A stretch of 64,000 nucleotides of DNA from Archegozetes longisetosus (GCA_018873245.2 JAEMBT020000007.1:5611129-5675128); one strand, 5' to 3'. Counted from the first letter of the stretch, positions 1-12,290 are shown. Translations and numbers: made by a program. The notes: generated by a model not told the origin, from the letters alone.

Positions 1-1327
1 GTTTTTATGTATAAGCATCGTGAAGAGATCAGTAAATACACGAGAATCTTAAAATGAATTTTTAAAATGAAACTTTATTATAAAGAGATTATAATTTTTC
101 ACTTTATTAAATTTAACCGTTGCCTCTAACTTCAGAAGACTATTTAATTTTTTTGGAATGACTATTAAATATTTTATTATAATGGGACTACTAATATAAA
201 AGTTTGATCTAACACTGCATCTTTGAATTGTAAGAAAATATTTTTTTATGATATTTTATCTTAACACCATTTGATTTCAACTGACTGAGCTTTGAAAATC
301 TCATCAAATTTTCTAGAAAAATAATTTTTAATAACTTTACAAATGGGCTGATCGGGTGGGTCATTCATTGGGTCAAGTATTTTTTACCAATATTAAATAT
401 ATTGGGACAACTTTTACTTGTATTTCAACAAATTCATTCTTACACTTAATATGGATTCTATTGAAAACACTGAGTCGTATTTTGAAAATAAATTGGATTT
501 TAGATCTAATTCTTGTGCTTTTCATACCTCTTTTAACAACAATCGGTGTTTTTGTATTGATTTTATCGCAATTGGAAGCTTTTGGTTTTGTTATAATTGG
601 CATCTCTTGTTTGGCTCTGTTAGGAGTCGCTTTAGTTTGGTTTAAGCTATTGTTCACACAAATAACCAATAGGAAGTAATCAAATACAGCCAATCACTAA
701 CAAAGTGAGATCTTATGATAAATCTTATTATTAAAACATTAATAAGAAAATTTTTTTTGAAAGGTGTCTAATAAAGCGTTTTAGAAAGAACTCGTCTACA
801 TTCAGATAACAATTAAGTAAATGATTGAATAACTTTAATAACTTAAAATTGAGCAAAAGTAACAACTCAACAATTATTTAACTACTGTTTTGGTTCTAAT
901 TCACAAACCTATGACTTAAAATATTTAAATTGTATATTGTTCAAAATATTTTTCAATAAACATTATATCGAAAAACGTAGAAATAAAGCTCTTTAAAAAC
1001 TAAAAATTCTCAGTTCAATGACAAATGATTTCATCTAATTTTTAAGTACCTGATGCTTCAAACCGTGTTTTATATAAGCAAAAAATCAAATAATTGGTTA
1101 GAAAAAACAGTATATAAAACTATAACAGATAATAATTGACACGATTCTGATTGTAATTTGACTTCGTATGTAATTCGTAATAACTAAGGGTTTCATAACA
1201 AGATCTGAATAACTTTTGATGGGATGACTGTTTTGTTCACAACAGAACAAAAGATTAATCGAAAAATAAATCCAATTAAAGGGCATTGGATTCAATCTCA
1301 TAAAAAATCTGTCCAAACGAATCATTT
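1..1327. other. Intergenic, AT-rich, no firm gene
   Basis: Apart from the weak open frame at 356-679 nothing here looks coding. The stretch is AT-rich with short homopolymers. It lies downstream of the 3' end of the minus-strand phosphotransferase gene, so its right end probably holds that gene's 3' UTR. Confidence 0.5.
356..679 (+). CDS. Uncertain hydrophobic open frame (possible last exon of a membrane protein)
   Basis: An open frame of about 107 codons ends at TAA 679. It encodes two strongly hydrophobic stretches, roughly residues 45-65 and 70-95, followed by a short basic tail ending in TNRK. There is no ATG near its 5' end: the frame opens after a stop at 332-334 and the annotated first codon is GTG. 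If real, it is therefore more likely a 3' exon than a whole gene. I recognise no family. AT-rich DNA readily produces hydrophobic frames by chance, so this may not be a gene. Confidence 0.2.
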   Translation: MGHSLGQVFFTNIKYIGTTFTCISTNSFLHLIWILLKTLSRILKINWILDLILVLFIPLLTTIGVFVLILSQLEAFGFVIIGISCLALLGVALVWFKLLFTQITNRK

Positions 1328-4300
1328 TCAATGTGATTCCAATTTAATAATTAGACCCGATTCTGTGTCAAGTATTGCTGTATCTCCAGTTTTGAATACT
1401 TTGGAGGCGCCCTCAACTCCCACCAGACACGGCAATCCGTATTCTCTTGCTATGACTGCTCCGTGAGATATTAGGCCACCGATTTCTGTGGCTAGTCCTG
1501 AAAGCATAGGAAAGTATGGACTCCAACCTATGTCCGTACTATAAGTTATCAAAATATCGCCACTCTATCAACAGAAAAGTTTTTCAATTGTTTCTATCAA
1601 TTAAATCAATTGTTTGACTCAATCGAGAGCTACCTGAATATTTGACGCCTCTTCTAAATTCATAGCCACACACACACGCGCCTGAACTTTACCAAAACAA
1701 ATAGGAGTGCCTTTTATTTGGTTTAAGCCTTCGATATTCCCAAAATGTTCAATAGAATCCTTCAGTTTGATAGAATACTATTTTACTAATCATTTTACAT
1801 AAATAAGAGCTTAGCTCACATTTCTTGGTTTCATCATAGGTCCGGTCACTGTTTCAGAGAATATAAGTGCGTCCTTATTGTTATGCAATCTCTTTCTACA
1901 TTTAGCACGTGATACTAATACTGGATCTCTTTGATTGACTAGTTTTCCTAATTCATAAATGGTTAAATAAAATAGAAGATCATTTTCGGGTAGTCTTCCC
2001 TCTTCAACCATCATCTGAGACAATCTCCAAAATGCACGTCTATAGACATTGGCTGTCCAAATATAAAGATATTTTCCCTGTTCTCTCAGTCCTTCGTGAG
2101 CAACAAAATAAAATCCCGTTTCAGAAATTGTTTTCAATCAAATATTTATCTGAAATGTCACTCAAATAAAACTGATTCATACCGACTCCGTCTCTACAAC
2201 GTGGAAGAATGAATTTTTTCAACAGAAATCTTTTAGTTGCACTCAAAGGTGTTTTGATCGATGAAACGATTTGGTTCAGTGTCTTCTCTTCTTTTGGGTT
2301 TAAATGAGACTGACCATTCGTTAGCATAGCTTGTAATGACTTAATAACTGGAATAGGATTGTCTCTCCATTGATGGACTAATGGATCAAATTCTTTATAC
2401 CCTCTGTGCCCGTGCTTCGCCAAAAACTCATTAAACCGTTTACTACTCTCTGAGTTTCCACTCGTAAGATAACTCAAAGCTTGTTCTGAACTTTTTAAAC
2501 AAAATTCTTCTGGATTTTCAATAGAGACTGCAATGTCTCGCAATGCATTCGGAACTTCAGCGCTAACCACATCGTTAGACGAAGATAACAATAATGCAAA
2601 GTCAGAAAATAGGTTTTTATTTTGATCTGAAATTAAGTTCAAATTTTTGATAGAACAGTAGACATTTTACAAATGTTTTTGAAAACTTACCATCTTTATT
2701 GTCACCAGAAAGCAAGTTAGTTAGCATCATATTATTGATCATCGAAAATATGGAACAAACAGAATGAGTTTGAACTGCGAAATACATATACTCCGAATTC
2801 GTTACGATGTGATCAAATAATTGTTTTGAATTCTGAAAATTACGATCTTTTAGCAGGTCAAAAGTTAGAATTGTGTTTCTTGCTACTCTCAACTTCTTCT
2901 TTGCAGAGAATATGATACCAATCATTATCTTAGCGACTGCCAATTTGTTAGTCGTAGGGATAGGTCTTTTCGATGTTCTATCTTTTGTATCTTTAAACAG
3001 TTCTTCGTCTTCGAGTTCATGTCCAAAAAATGATATTTGCATTCCTTTAGCCATTTTTGAGTTAGGATCGAGTGAAAACGGAGGACTTCCCTGCAAATAA
3101 TATAAATAACAATTTATAAAGTAATTTATAAACCGTAAAGACTCACATTTTTGAGAGACATAAAGAGTTGATTACTAACAATACCGTCGCCAAACTGATA
3201 AAAGGAGAGAAGTCTTTGAGGCGCATATTGAACATGGGTCTGAACAGTTTCTAAATTGAGTCAAATTGATTAAAATTGATTAACTGATAAAATATTAAAG
3301 TAAATGAAGAAAATCAATCTAACAATGCCTGCAACCATCCATATCTGTGAGAGCCATGTAAGACATGTGTAAGAACTCGCACCCGGAAATATTTCGCCGA
3401 AGTTCGCTCGCGAAAAATATTCCCTTTCTGACGGCTGACCCGTATCGATGTCATGCATTATCTCCCATTCTGTGAATGAGTTATCGAGATTAGTGATGGG
3501 CCGCGATTGTAAAACATATATTTGTTTGTCTTTGATTCCCCACTCGATGTCACGCGCATTCCCATAAAATTTGTGAACCATGAGCGCCATTTGACCTAAC
3601 TTTAAAACTTCGTCTTCACTCAGGCAACACACTTCATTTTCATTTCTTTCTTCTAAAGTAGTTCCGCCATTAATACTATTCAATTTGATTGACTTCAGTT
3701 TCGAACCGATTTTCATGCTTTCGATCCCTTCACACAATAAAAGTCAAAATTAATGTTAGTTTCATTATGAGTACAAAATTCATTTTCCTAAAACTTATCA
3801 ATAATACCTCTGATTGTTCTTTGTTTGAGCAGAGAGTTCGATTCAATGTTGACATCAAGTGTGATAGTGTCCGGTTCTGCCATCGCTGAAACGACACTCT
3901 CTCCAATTCCATAGTTAGCAGTTATTATCACTTTTCGTTCGTCGCCATTGAGTGGATCACAAGTCAATATAACTCCAGCAGAATCACAATTTACCATCTC
4001 TTGTATGACAACAGCCATCGGACTATTGACTTCTTGTCCGTAACCTCTTTTATATTCAACGGCAACATAAGTGAATTGTGATGACCAGCACTTCATTACT
4101 GCAGTACTGATTTGATCGATTCCTTTGACACCCAAAAGGTAGTCATTTGTCCAGCGGCTGACATCTCATCAGAATCTTCACCAGAAGCCGACGAACGAAC
4201 AGCAAAACATTTGGCCTCAAAGTCAAGACCAAAAATTGAAGTCAATTGTGCTGTGATTTCGTTCTTAATTTTAATCGGCAGCTCATTGGAGGATATGAAC

Positions 4301-5910
4301 GATGACAATTTTTCACAATTGTCTTTCAAGTTTTCCTTATTTTCAGACCTATTTTAGAAACAGACATAAGGATTGGTTGGTCTGAAAAGAAAAATTCAAT
4401 CAATAATTACAAACCATGCGATCGTTTGGAGCAAATCAATTCTTTGTTTAATTGTATGATTTTGTTCTAATAGAAATTCATAGGAATTAGTTGTGACAAT
4501 GACTCCCCGTGGAACCAAAAACTTGATTCCATCGCTTTTAGACAAATGAGTCAGTGATGATAAAGACGCGCCTTTTCCTCCACTATAAATTACTTGATCG
4601 CTATCTTGATCACCAATTTTCATGACTAGATTCTGTAATCTTTCGCTCTCAATCTTCGATTCATTGACAGCGTTAATGACTTCGTGAGAATTATCATCAA
4701 TAATGATAACCGCTTTTCCTTCACACTGATTTAGGCTCAGGTCGCAAACAAATATGTTCTCCAGTTCATCTCTTTTTTCAATTACAGCCTCAAAGTTTCT
4801 CTTTTCAGATTCGATATCGAATGTGAACTTTAATTGTGCGTTAATTTCATTCGAAGATTTCAACGATTCTTCGATTTTGTTCATGTCATTAAGTGCTAGA
4901 CTGATATCAGTTATCGGAAATACTTGTCCTAATCCAAAATACGCGTATCCGTAACGATAACTAAGCAATAGATAGAAATTTAGTTTGAATAAAGAAAAGA
5001 TTTAATTTGATTCTAGCTCTCGTACTTAATTGTATTTATTTGAGTGCTTCCGATATGAAAAGCATAACCCTTTTTACTAAAACCATAGATACGCCTTGAC
5101 TTCAAATTGTTTGCTCGAGTTAAGTATTGCTTTGCTTTAGACCCCCATAAATACAATTCTTTGTGCGACAAGTTTTCTAACTGAACGTCACCTTTGATTT
5201 GACCAAATTGTTCGAAACGATCTTCAAATTCAATGCTTGTGTTTGTGGTACTCGTAGATGTACCCGAAGTCAGTCCTTTAGCGATAAACTTATCGCTAAA
5301 ATCATTCTGAAAATCAAATATATTCGAAATTGAAATCCAGAATAAACGCATTTTCACAAAAACTAATTGATTGGTGTCTTTTCGTCTGAGATACGCGCGA
5401 ACTTTAATTCGCAATCTTCGGAAAGGAGCCAAGACTTCGACTGCAACGCCGGCGATTTTGTACTCATTCACTGTTCTATCGTTTGGAATGGAAACCAATT
5501 GTTCTTCATTTAACTCATAAATAATTTGGTCATCTTTGAACTGCAACTTTACTGAACCTAAGGCTTCATTTTCACTGTTTGGCCTCCATTTCAGATTTAA
5601 TAATAAATATTGTCCCCAACTATTGGTTCCATAGATCCATAAGTTTTCGGCTTTAGTCTAGTTTGAAAAATCAATTTTGAACATATTTAAAAAATGATCA
5701 GTAAATTTCAAGTTTTAAAACTCTGAAAATGGAAACAATTTCAAATGATTTGAATACTCGATTTGGCAGCTCAAAAGTCCATTCCTTCTCATGTGGTAAT
5801 AATCCGATGGCATACGGATTGTGCTCAGACTCAGCATCAAACAAATCAAGTCTTGCTTTCGTCGATCCTCTTCTAGATTTGAGTTGACGCAAATTTGATT
5901 TAAAACTCAT
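1328..5910 (-). CDS. Arthropod phosphoenolpyruvate synthase-like / rifampicin phosphotransferase-like protein
   Basis: Eleven exons read on the minus strand: about 5910-5710, 5657-5026, 4960-4415, 4348-3808, 3727-3329, 3250-3147, 3090-2691, 2626-2183, 2091-1820, 1759-1634 and 1564-1328. The product is about 1,300 residues. Order of parts: an arthropod-specific N-terminal region (motif FGKYGN-like blocks absent, but NLWIYGTNSWGQYLLLNL and YRYGYAYFGLG present), an ATP-grasp PPDK_N domain (AVRSSASGEDSDE; EMVNCDSAG; QSRPIT at its end), a long helical linker, and a C-terminal PEP-utilising mobile domain with the phospho-accepting histidine in GGLISHGAVIARE. No PEP_C TIM barrel follows, so the layout matches rifampicin phosphotransferase more than true PEP synthase; the substrate is unknown. 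The 3329/3328 donor is GC rather than GT. A one-base shift at about 4132-4136 breaks the frame in a T run, and the exon 1/exon 2 junction cannot be joined cleanly. Confidence 0.85.
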
Positions 5911-6976
5911 AACGAATTGAGTGAGTTTTGTCTTATGTATTGATTCACATTTGAAGTGATTTTCAAAAGGCTTTAAAAGGGAAGAGAGAAATCATTTAAA
6001 GGTTAGTTTTCAGAGAATCAAAACGTTATTTGCGATCAAATAGTTGAAATAAAGATAAAGATAAATAAGTACCTAAAAGGATGTGGTGAACAAAGTTGCG
6101 ATAAGTTTTAATTCATTTATTGATAAGTAAATAAAATCCGTTCGTTTCATGTATGAGTAATTACTTATCTCATTAATTGTCAATTAATTGTCAATTCATT
6201 TTAACCAAAACATAAATCATTTTCCCAATATTTGTGGTTCATTTTTAACTAATTTTCAATTGAGTTTGAGTTTAAAAAGTTTTTAAATTAAAAGGAAGAA
6301 TAGATAAAAATATTGAAATTGGAATTGATTACATATTTACACCCCATAAACTACGTTAGGCTAAAATGGCCTATCGCTACGACCCTCTCGCCCTATGTTA
6401 CGCTCTTGTTCATTAAGCCACTTCTACCTATATCCTTAATCTTTGATCGCCGACCCGCGGCCCGGATCCAGCTAGGTAATTCATTTTCTCCGGTCCTTTT
6501 GGATACAACTGATAACTTTATAATATCAAATCGCGGTCATTTTGAGAGAATCGTTGATAATGTATTACTAATCCTAAGACTGCAGTCCTTATATATAAGC
6601 AATACTCGAGAAATAAACACAAAAAGGAGGGGTGGAAACTTTGGGTTGTAACTGGGCGGAGCGATTTGAAGTCACCAATACACCCCTCTTGGATGGTCTC
6701 ATGATGTGACAAAATATTAAATCTTAATTATGTATAGTTTGGGAATAACGGAATTTTTTGTTACTTTTTTTTATAATGGAGTCTATGGAGAAACTAAAGT
6801 TTTCGAAAAATTATTTGACCCCTTTGTCCCCTTGCGAACGGAATCAGACTTATTTTATATTGAAGGGGAAGGTTTGAATTTGTTTTTTTTTTTTTATTAA
6901 AGATCGGGATGGGATTCTAACTCTGACCTATCGAACTGATCGAACAAAGTTGGTCCACGCTTTCTCTATAATTCAA
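5911..6976. other. Intergenic with an unexplained less AT-rich tract
   Basis: From 5911 to about 6310 I see only AT-rich DNA that presumably contains the promoter of the minus-strand phosphotransferase gene. From about 6320 to 6715 base composition changes: the tract has many CG dinucleotides, a TATATATAA motif at 6592 and a purine-rich stretch near 6624. Short open frames on both strands resemble no protein I know. It could be a transposon end or solo repeat, but I found no flanking duplication. Confidence 0.4.
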
Positions 6977-7320
6977 ATTGCAGTTATAGTGTTCTTGACC
7001 GAGCTTTCAAAATTGCTATAGTTTATCTTAGATAAACAATATAACTACATATTAATATTTTGTATATACACTATGCAAAATTACACAATTTTTTTGTTAC
7101 AGTTTGTAATTCACTAAACATTTATGTGTGGTTACATTGTTTATTAACGTTTACTATAGGATATTTCATAGCAATTCTTCAAGAGCACTATAACTGCGAC
7201 TACACATAAATATTTAGTGAACTACAAACTGTAACAAAAAAATTGTGTAATTTTGCATAGTATATATACAAAATATTAATATGTAGTTATATTTTTTATT
7301 AACATTTACTGTCGAATATT
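6977..7320. repeat. Foldback repeat with about 90-bp inverted arms
   Basis: The arm at about 7039-7129 recurs inverted at about 7200-7292, nearly identical over the block that includes TATGCAAAATTACACAATT. The segment between them (7130-7199) is itself an inverted copy of 6977-7045, containing CAGTTATAGTG. A third partial copy (TTATTAACRTTTACT) follows at 7295. The result is a compound palindrome of two alternating units, able to fold into a long hairpin. It carries no coding capacity and looks like a foldback or MITE-type element. Confidence 0.75.
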
Positions 7321-8797
7321 AAAAAAAGTCGATTAATTGAGCTGGGGTAAAAATTTGACACAAGAAGGTGAATACTGTCGAGTTTTGAACGATTTGATAT
7401 TAGCGTAGAGTGGCTCAGCCAGCAAATTTGAATGGGAAGCACAAAGTTCTCTTAAGATCTGTGTTAAAATTGAGCTGTATTAAAATTTCTACCATACAAC
7501 TATCGTATTGATTGTCTATTTAGTTATAAGAAACTTTCTAACTCAAGTCAATTTTCTGCGTAATCATTCCCGTTATCATTTGTCGTGCAAATCATTCAAA
7601 CTCAATCTAATGCAAATAAAAAGAAAGCAGCTAATAGAAACTTTGAAAACTTAGCACTTTATGCGTTATTATAACACAGAATCCGGATCTAGAGATTCAA
7701 CTTTTAAAATTTTTCTCGACTCTTCCCTTCCCGACCCTTTAGGTTATTTCAAAACTCCTCCCTCCCTCTAACCCGAAAGTAGTATCGAACCAATATGAAT
7801 TTGCAAATTTTTAAGTTTTTATTGACTTGTTTATTTTGACTTGCGATATAAAGAATTTGCAAGAACAAAGAGACAAAAAAGCTTAAAGATATGAAAATGA
7901 AGTTTAACTTCAAACTTGATAACGAAAAAGTTATTAGGCAAATCAGTCTAAACAATATCGCCACTGGTAAGTGTAATTTCTGACCTCTCTGGGCCTTTGT
8001 CAACCAGACTGGGGGCGAGTATATTCATTAGATATGTAATTGTTATTTTGTCATTAAACATACTTTTGAAGATATGAAATTGCAATTTTCACTGATTCCA
8101 TCTAATACTTATGTCGCACACTGTATTTCTATATAAAATTTTTATTAAATTTTCCCCCTAACTCGATCACAACAATAATTAGTTAATAAATATGTTTAAT
8201 AAATAAAAACTTTTTTATTTTAAACCTATTTTTGATACTAACCTTGATTTTAACAAAACATAATGATTGTGAAACAGTCTTTTCTTCAACTTATTTCAAA
8301 CTTTATATGTTTGATCTATATCGATACGTAATATTAAAGAAAAATTGAACTCAATATATGAATTTAGAAGATAAAAGGACATAAAGTATTAACTGATATT
8401 AAAATCGGTTGAAAACACTGAGAAATTAATTGTAGTTTTATTTAGATAATGACCTCTCTCAAGATCTAATCTTATTAATATTACTATTCAGTTGATTTTC
8501 GTGTTAATATCAAACTTTCTGTGCAGTTTTGTATGCTTTTAACAGAGCTGAAAAATATCAATATTATTTTTAGCATATCACTAAAGGTTTTAGTCCATAT
8601 CATCTGTACTAAGAATCTGGTGAGCAACAAAATGATAAGATTTAAACGCAATATTTTCTAAGTCTTTTCTCACACAATATCAATGATACAGCATAGCTTA
8701 AAATTTCTTTTATCTCTATTTAAAGAAAGCCGAAAGATAACCAAAAAACAAAACCACATAACTCTACTGTAGTAGAGTACTTTATATGAGTACAGTG
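7321..8797. other. Intergenic with diverged duplicated blocks
   Basis: No gene is visible. Two blocks have diverged second copies downstream. The block at about 8160-8400 matches 15400-15610, sharing TTTTTGATACTA and CAATATATGARTTTAGAAGATAAAA. The block at about 8515-8660 matches 14580-14745, sharing GATAAGATTTAAACGCA. Their order differs in the two places, so they are likely an old repeat family rather than one simple duplication. Confidence 0.5.
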
Positions 8798-9451
8798 TAT
8801 AGGGTGGACATTTTAAAACTGAACTAGTCATCAGAGATAAAGCTTTTGTTATGGTTCCTATCAAAAACAGGTTAACTACTTTATACTTAAATAAAAGAGC
8901 ACTAACTCAAAATGTACTTTTTATCAGTCCATAAACAAAATTATAAAAGCATTTAAAAAGTACGTATTTGAATTTATATTAAATGCTGAAAGTGTCCGCC
9001 GTTATTCTCCAAACAGAGCCTAACTCTTTGAATCATACTTTCTTTATCTTAGTTTCATTTTCAATATTTATTTTCGAATAATCCAATGTTTGAAGACAAT
9101 TAGTGTAAACATGATTTCATTATCACCATCAACTGATCCATATCCAAAGATAATGATAATGAAATCATGTTCGTATTGGTTCTGCTTGTATTTCTGCGAA
9201 GTTTCAGGCTGACTTGGTTAAGCTTTTAAACCACTTCTTCGGGAAGAGCTTATTCAACTAAAGTGGTGATAATGACCACACAGCACGTTCGACTGTTGTA
9301 ACACCATTTTTGTTTTTATTCATTCTTATATTAGATTTATGTTTAATAAAAGTTCAAATTAAGTTTTTTCTAACATTGAACGTTTCTGTAGAAAGTATGA
9401 ATAAAAAGTTTTGATGTTCAATTGGTTCAGTTTTAAAATGTCCACCCTGTA
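8798..9451 (-). mobile_element. Decayed Tc1/mariner-superfamily element
   Basis: The ends carry inverted repeats of about 25 bp: TATAGGGTGGACATTTTAAA at 8798 and its complement ending CCACCCTGTA at 9451. The flanking base pattern fits TA insertion. On the minus strand at about 9060-8980 the frame reads MIQRVRLCLENNGGHFQHL, which resembles the extreme C-terminus of arthropod Tc1/mariner DDE transposases. The rest of the transposase is missing and a hairpin repeat (9108-9290) occupies the interior. The copy is non-autonomous and old. Confidence 0.75.
9108..9290. repeat. Hairpin MITE, copy 1 of 2
   Basis: AACATGATTTCATTATCA pairs with TGATAATGAAATCATGTT about 50 bases later, giving a hairpin. 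It is followed by TGCTTGTATT and a segment ending GAAGAGCTTATTCAACTAAAG. The same sequence recurs at 57301-57466 in the same orientation, where the outer inverted repeats are clearer. This copy sits inside the mariner remnant. Confidence 0.65.
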
Positions 9452-10747
9452 TTTTAAGATAAGAGATATAAATAATAAGGGTTCTACTCTATAGATCTAA
9501 AACCACAACATATAAACCTGAAACAACTACTAAAACAATTAATCTAAAAACATAAAACCGAAATAGACAAAGTCGAAAATATTATATCGAAGACCCAAAA
9601 TCTAAACCATATAACCGAATAACAAAATATCGATTGTAATATTAGTCGAATCAGAAATAATTAAAATTTTCAACAGTTTAATATCTACAATTGATTATTG
9701 ATATGTTTGAAATACAAACGATCAGATTTAATCAGACCATTATATGTCCTTTAACTATTAACTTATCACAATTTTTATAAGATCTAACTGTTTCAAATAT
9801 TCCATAGTGTCTTTAATTACTTCTTAATATAAATAATAAAAGGTTAATGAGTTATTTTAGTGGGCGTTAGAAGTATTGAATACTTTGAAACTATTAATGA
9901 CTAACAAAGTATATAAAGCAAAAGGTGACTAATTATTTCACTTGTCAGAGTACTTTTATGTAAAAGTACACTTTATAAACTATTATAAGATTCCTTTAAA
10001 ATGATTTTGGACTATAAGAGCTTGGTTTAATAAGTCCTCAATATATTGTTTTTTGACAATATATGTTTCGGTTTTATGTACATTTCGATGAAAAAATGTT
10101 CCGGATAAAAAATTTTAGATTAAAAGAAACTTTCGATTTTAAAAAATGAGATCTTATGATTTAGACATTTTGTCTTTAGTCGTTTAGTAGTAGACTCATA
10201 ATAAGATTTTAAACTGTCTTAAAATTTACTAAGGAGCGCTTTCTATAATTAGGAATAAAAAACTTTATGCCATACTGTATCAATACTTAATGTTCTGATA
10301 ATTAGACTGTTTTACACTAGCTATCAGCAAAATTAAAGCTTACAGACTAGCAAGATTAAATCGGTACAGACGAAAACAAAGATATTTGCCTATAATACTT
10401 TGATGATGTGAAGACAGCAAATTTTGAATGGTTTACAAGTTGATTAAGTAATTTGTAATATGAGTGGTGAGTTTAAATATATAAACGACACAATAGACAT
10501 TCAATTTAGATTCTGTTCCATTTTTCATGTTTATGCATCAGGGATTAACATTTATTGGCTTTCAACTGTACTCGTAAATGAAAATAAACAGAATCGTTGT
10601 CAAATTTCAACGAACGACACCGTTGATTCCTTTTATAAATAAGCATTTATCAGTCGTACAGAAATAAAAACAAAAAAGATAACTAAATAAAGCATTTAAT
10701 TGGTCACTAGTGTATAGTCTTTGATGAAAACTTTATTCTAGAACAAG
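9452..10747. other. Intergenic, AT-rich
   Basis: No gene seen. A TATATAAAG motif at about 9911 could belong to a lost or unrecognised promoter. An open frame at 10460-10642 has no family resemblance and is not called. Confidence 0.4.
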
Positions 10748-10757
10748 TATAAAAGCT
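10748..10757 (+). promoter_or_regulatory. TATA box of the UGT gene
   Basis: The motif GTATAAAAGC lies about 73 bases upstream of the UGT start codon, leaving room for a short 5' UTR. Position and sequence fit a TATA box, but the transcription start itself cannot be seen. Confidence 0.45.
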
Positions 10758-10829
10758 TGAAATCTACTGAGTATTTTCACCAGTTACTGTTTAACTATCG
10801 AAATACTTTAGAAAAGTTTTATTTTTGAG

Positions 10830-12191
10830 ATGAGTCGAAAGCTTGTAATACTATTTGCGCCCATAGATTGTGTCGGACCTGTCAACTCAAGCATTGGCAT
10901 CGCAGAAGTACTGAAAAATAGAGGACATAGAATTGTATTTGCTGTAAGTAATAATTGGAAAGGAAAACTCAATATATATGGCTTTGAGGAAGAGCTAATA
11001 GAAGACTCGAAAATAAAAGACCCAGCAAAGTATTGGCCGGAATTAGTTTTTAAATCAGGTTTATTAAGACCAGGATCGCATATAGACAAAATGAAAAGAT
11101 TGGTCGGAACTTATTGGCAAGGAATAATGAGTCAAGTTCAAACTTTTGATCCAAAATTTAAAGAAATTATTGATCGCATTAAACCTGATGTCATATTAAC
11201 TCATACTTTCTTCTGGACGCCTGCAATCATGAATTCAGGTATACCATGGGTTTGGACAATGACTTGTAATCCATTGTGTATTGATTTTGCATTCGATGAC
11301 GAAAGACTTCCTCCATCATGTTCAGGTTCGAAAATTATTCGAAACAGAATATACTGCATGTTAAAATGCATAAAATAAATATCAAATTTTTATCAATCAG
11401 GATTACCAACAAACGGTGATAAGAATGAGTGGACAAAATTTAGAGAAGAAAAAGATCAATCCATAGGGGAAACATGGAGTAAATTCAATGATTGGATTGT
11501 TTCAAAAGGGTTTCCATCTTTACCTAAGAACAAATTGATGACTCCGTCTCCATATCTCAATATTTATCCCTACCCCGAAGAACTCGATTACACAGATATA
11601 AGACAATTACCATCACATTGGCATCGATTCGACTATTTTAAGAGATCAGGAAACTTGGATTCTTTCGAAATACCGGAAAAATTAAAAAACAGAACTGGAA
11701 AACTGATTTACTTGTCAATGGGCTCAATGGGAAATGGTGACATAGAATTCATGAAAAGATTTGTTTCAATGCTTTCTAAATCGGAACATAGATTTATTGT
11801 ATCGAAAGGTCAATTTCACGATCAGTACGAATTAGCGGACAATATGTGGGGCGATAGAACTGTTCCTCAGATTAAAGTTTTACCGATCGTTGATTTGGTG
11901 ATAACTCATGGAGGAAACAATACAATTACAGAAACGCTTTTCTTCGGTAAACCAATGATTGTAATACCCCTATGGCTCGATCAATTTGATAATGCCCAAA
12001 GAATTCAAGAAAAAGGTTTAGGTATTCGACTAGATCCTTATGAATGTACAGAAACTGAATTACTTGAAAGTATTGAGAGTGTACTCAATAATCAAAATAT
12101 TGCGCTAAAATTAGAAAAATTTTCTAAAAGAATACAATCATCAAATGGTATTTCAACAGTCACACAACTTATTGAGGATTTAGCTAAATGA
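10830..12191 (+). CDS. UDP-glycosyltransferase, bacterial/macrolide-type as in mites
   Basis: Two exons, 10830-11325 and 11401-12191, joined by a 75-base GT-AG intron within a glycine codon, give 428 residues. The enzyme transfers a sugar from a UDP-sugar to small lipophilic acceptors. The N-terminus (KLVILFAPIDCVGPVNSS, then RGHRIVFAVSNNWKGKL) fits the acceptor-binding Rossmann half. The donor-binding signature THGGNNTITETLFFGKP begins near residue 334, followed by PLWLDQFDNAQR. There is no signal peptide and no C-terminal membrane anchor, unlike animal UGTs. This is the layout of the UGT family of Tetranychus mites, thought to have been acquired from bacteria, so a cytosolic detoxification role is likely. 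The gene appears intact, with a TATA box upstream and AATAAA downstream. Confidence 0.93.
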
Positions 12192-12284
12192 TAAAAGATG
12201 TTAGGAACTACTTTCGTGAATTGAAAACACATTTGATTTATATTTTAAAAACTTGTATCAAAATTTAATAAGTAAATAAGTAGA

Positions 12285-12290
12285 AATAAA
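12285..12290 (+). terminator. Polyadenylation signal for the UGT gene
   Basis: AATAAA lies 94 bases after the UGT stop codon, on the same strand. Confidence 0.5.

Noticed and set aside
2100..2190. Apparent frameshift between two overlapping minus-strand frames of the phosphotransferase gene
   Set aside because: A GT-AG intron from 2182 to 2092 joins CRDGV to GLREQGKYL in phase and restores the family motif, so no frameshift is needed.
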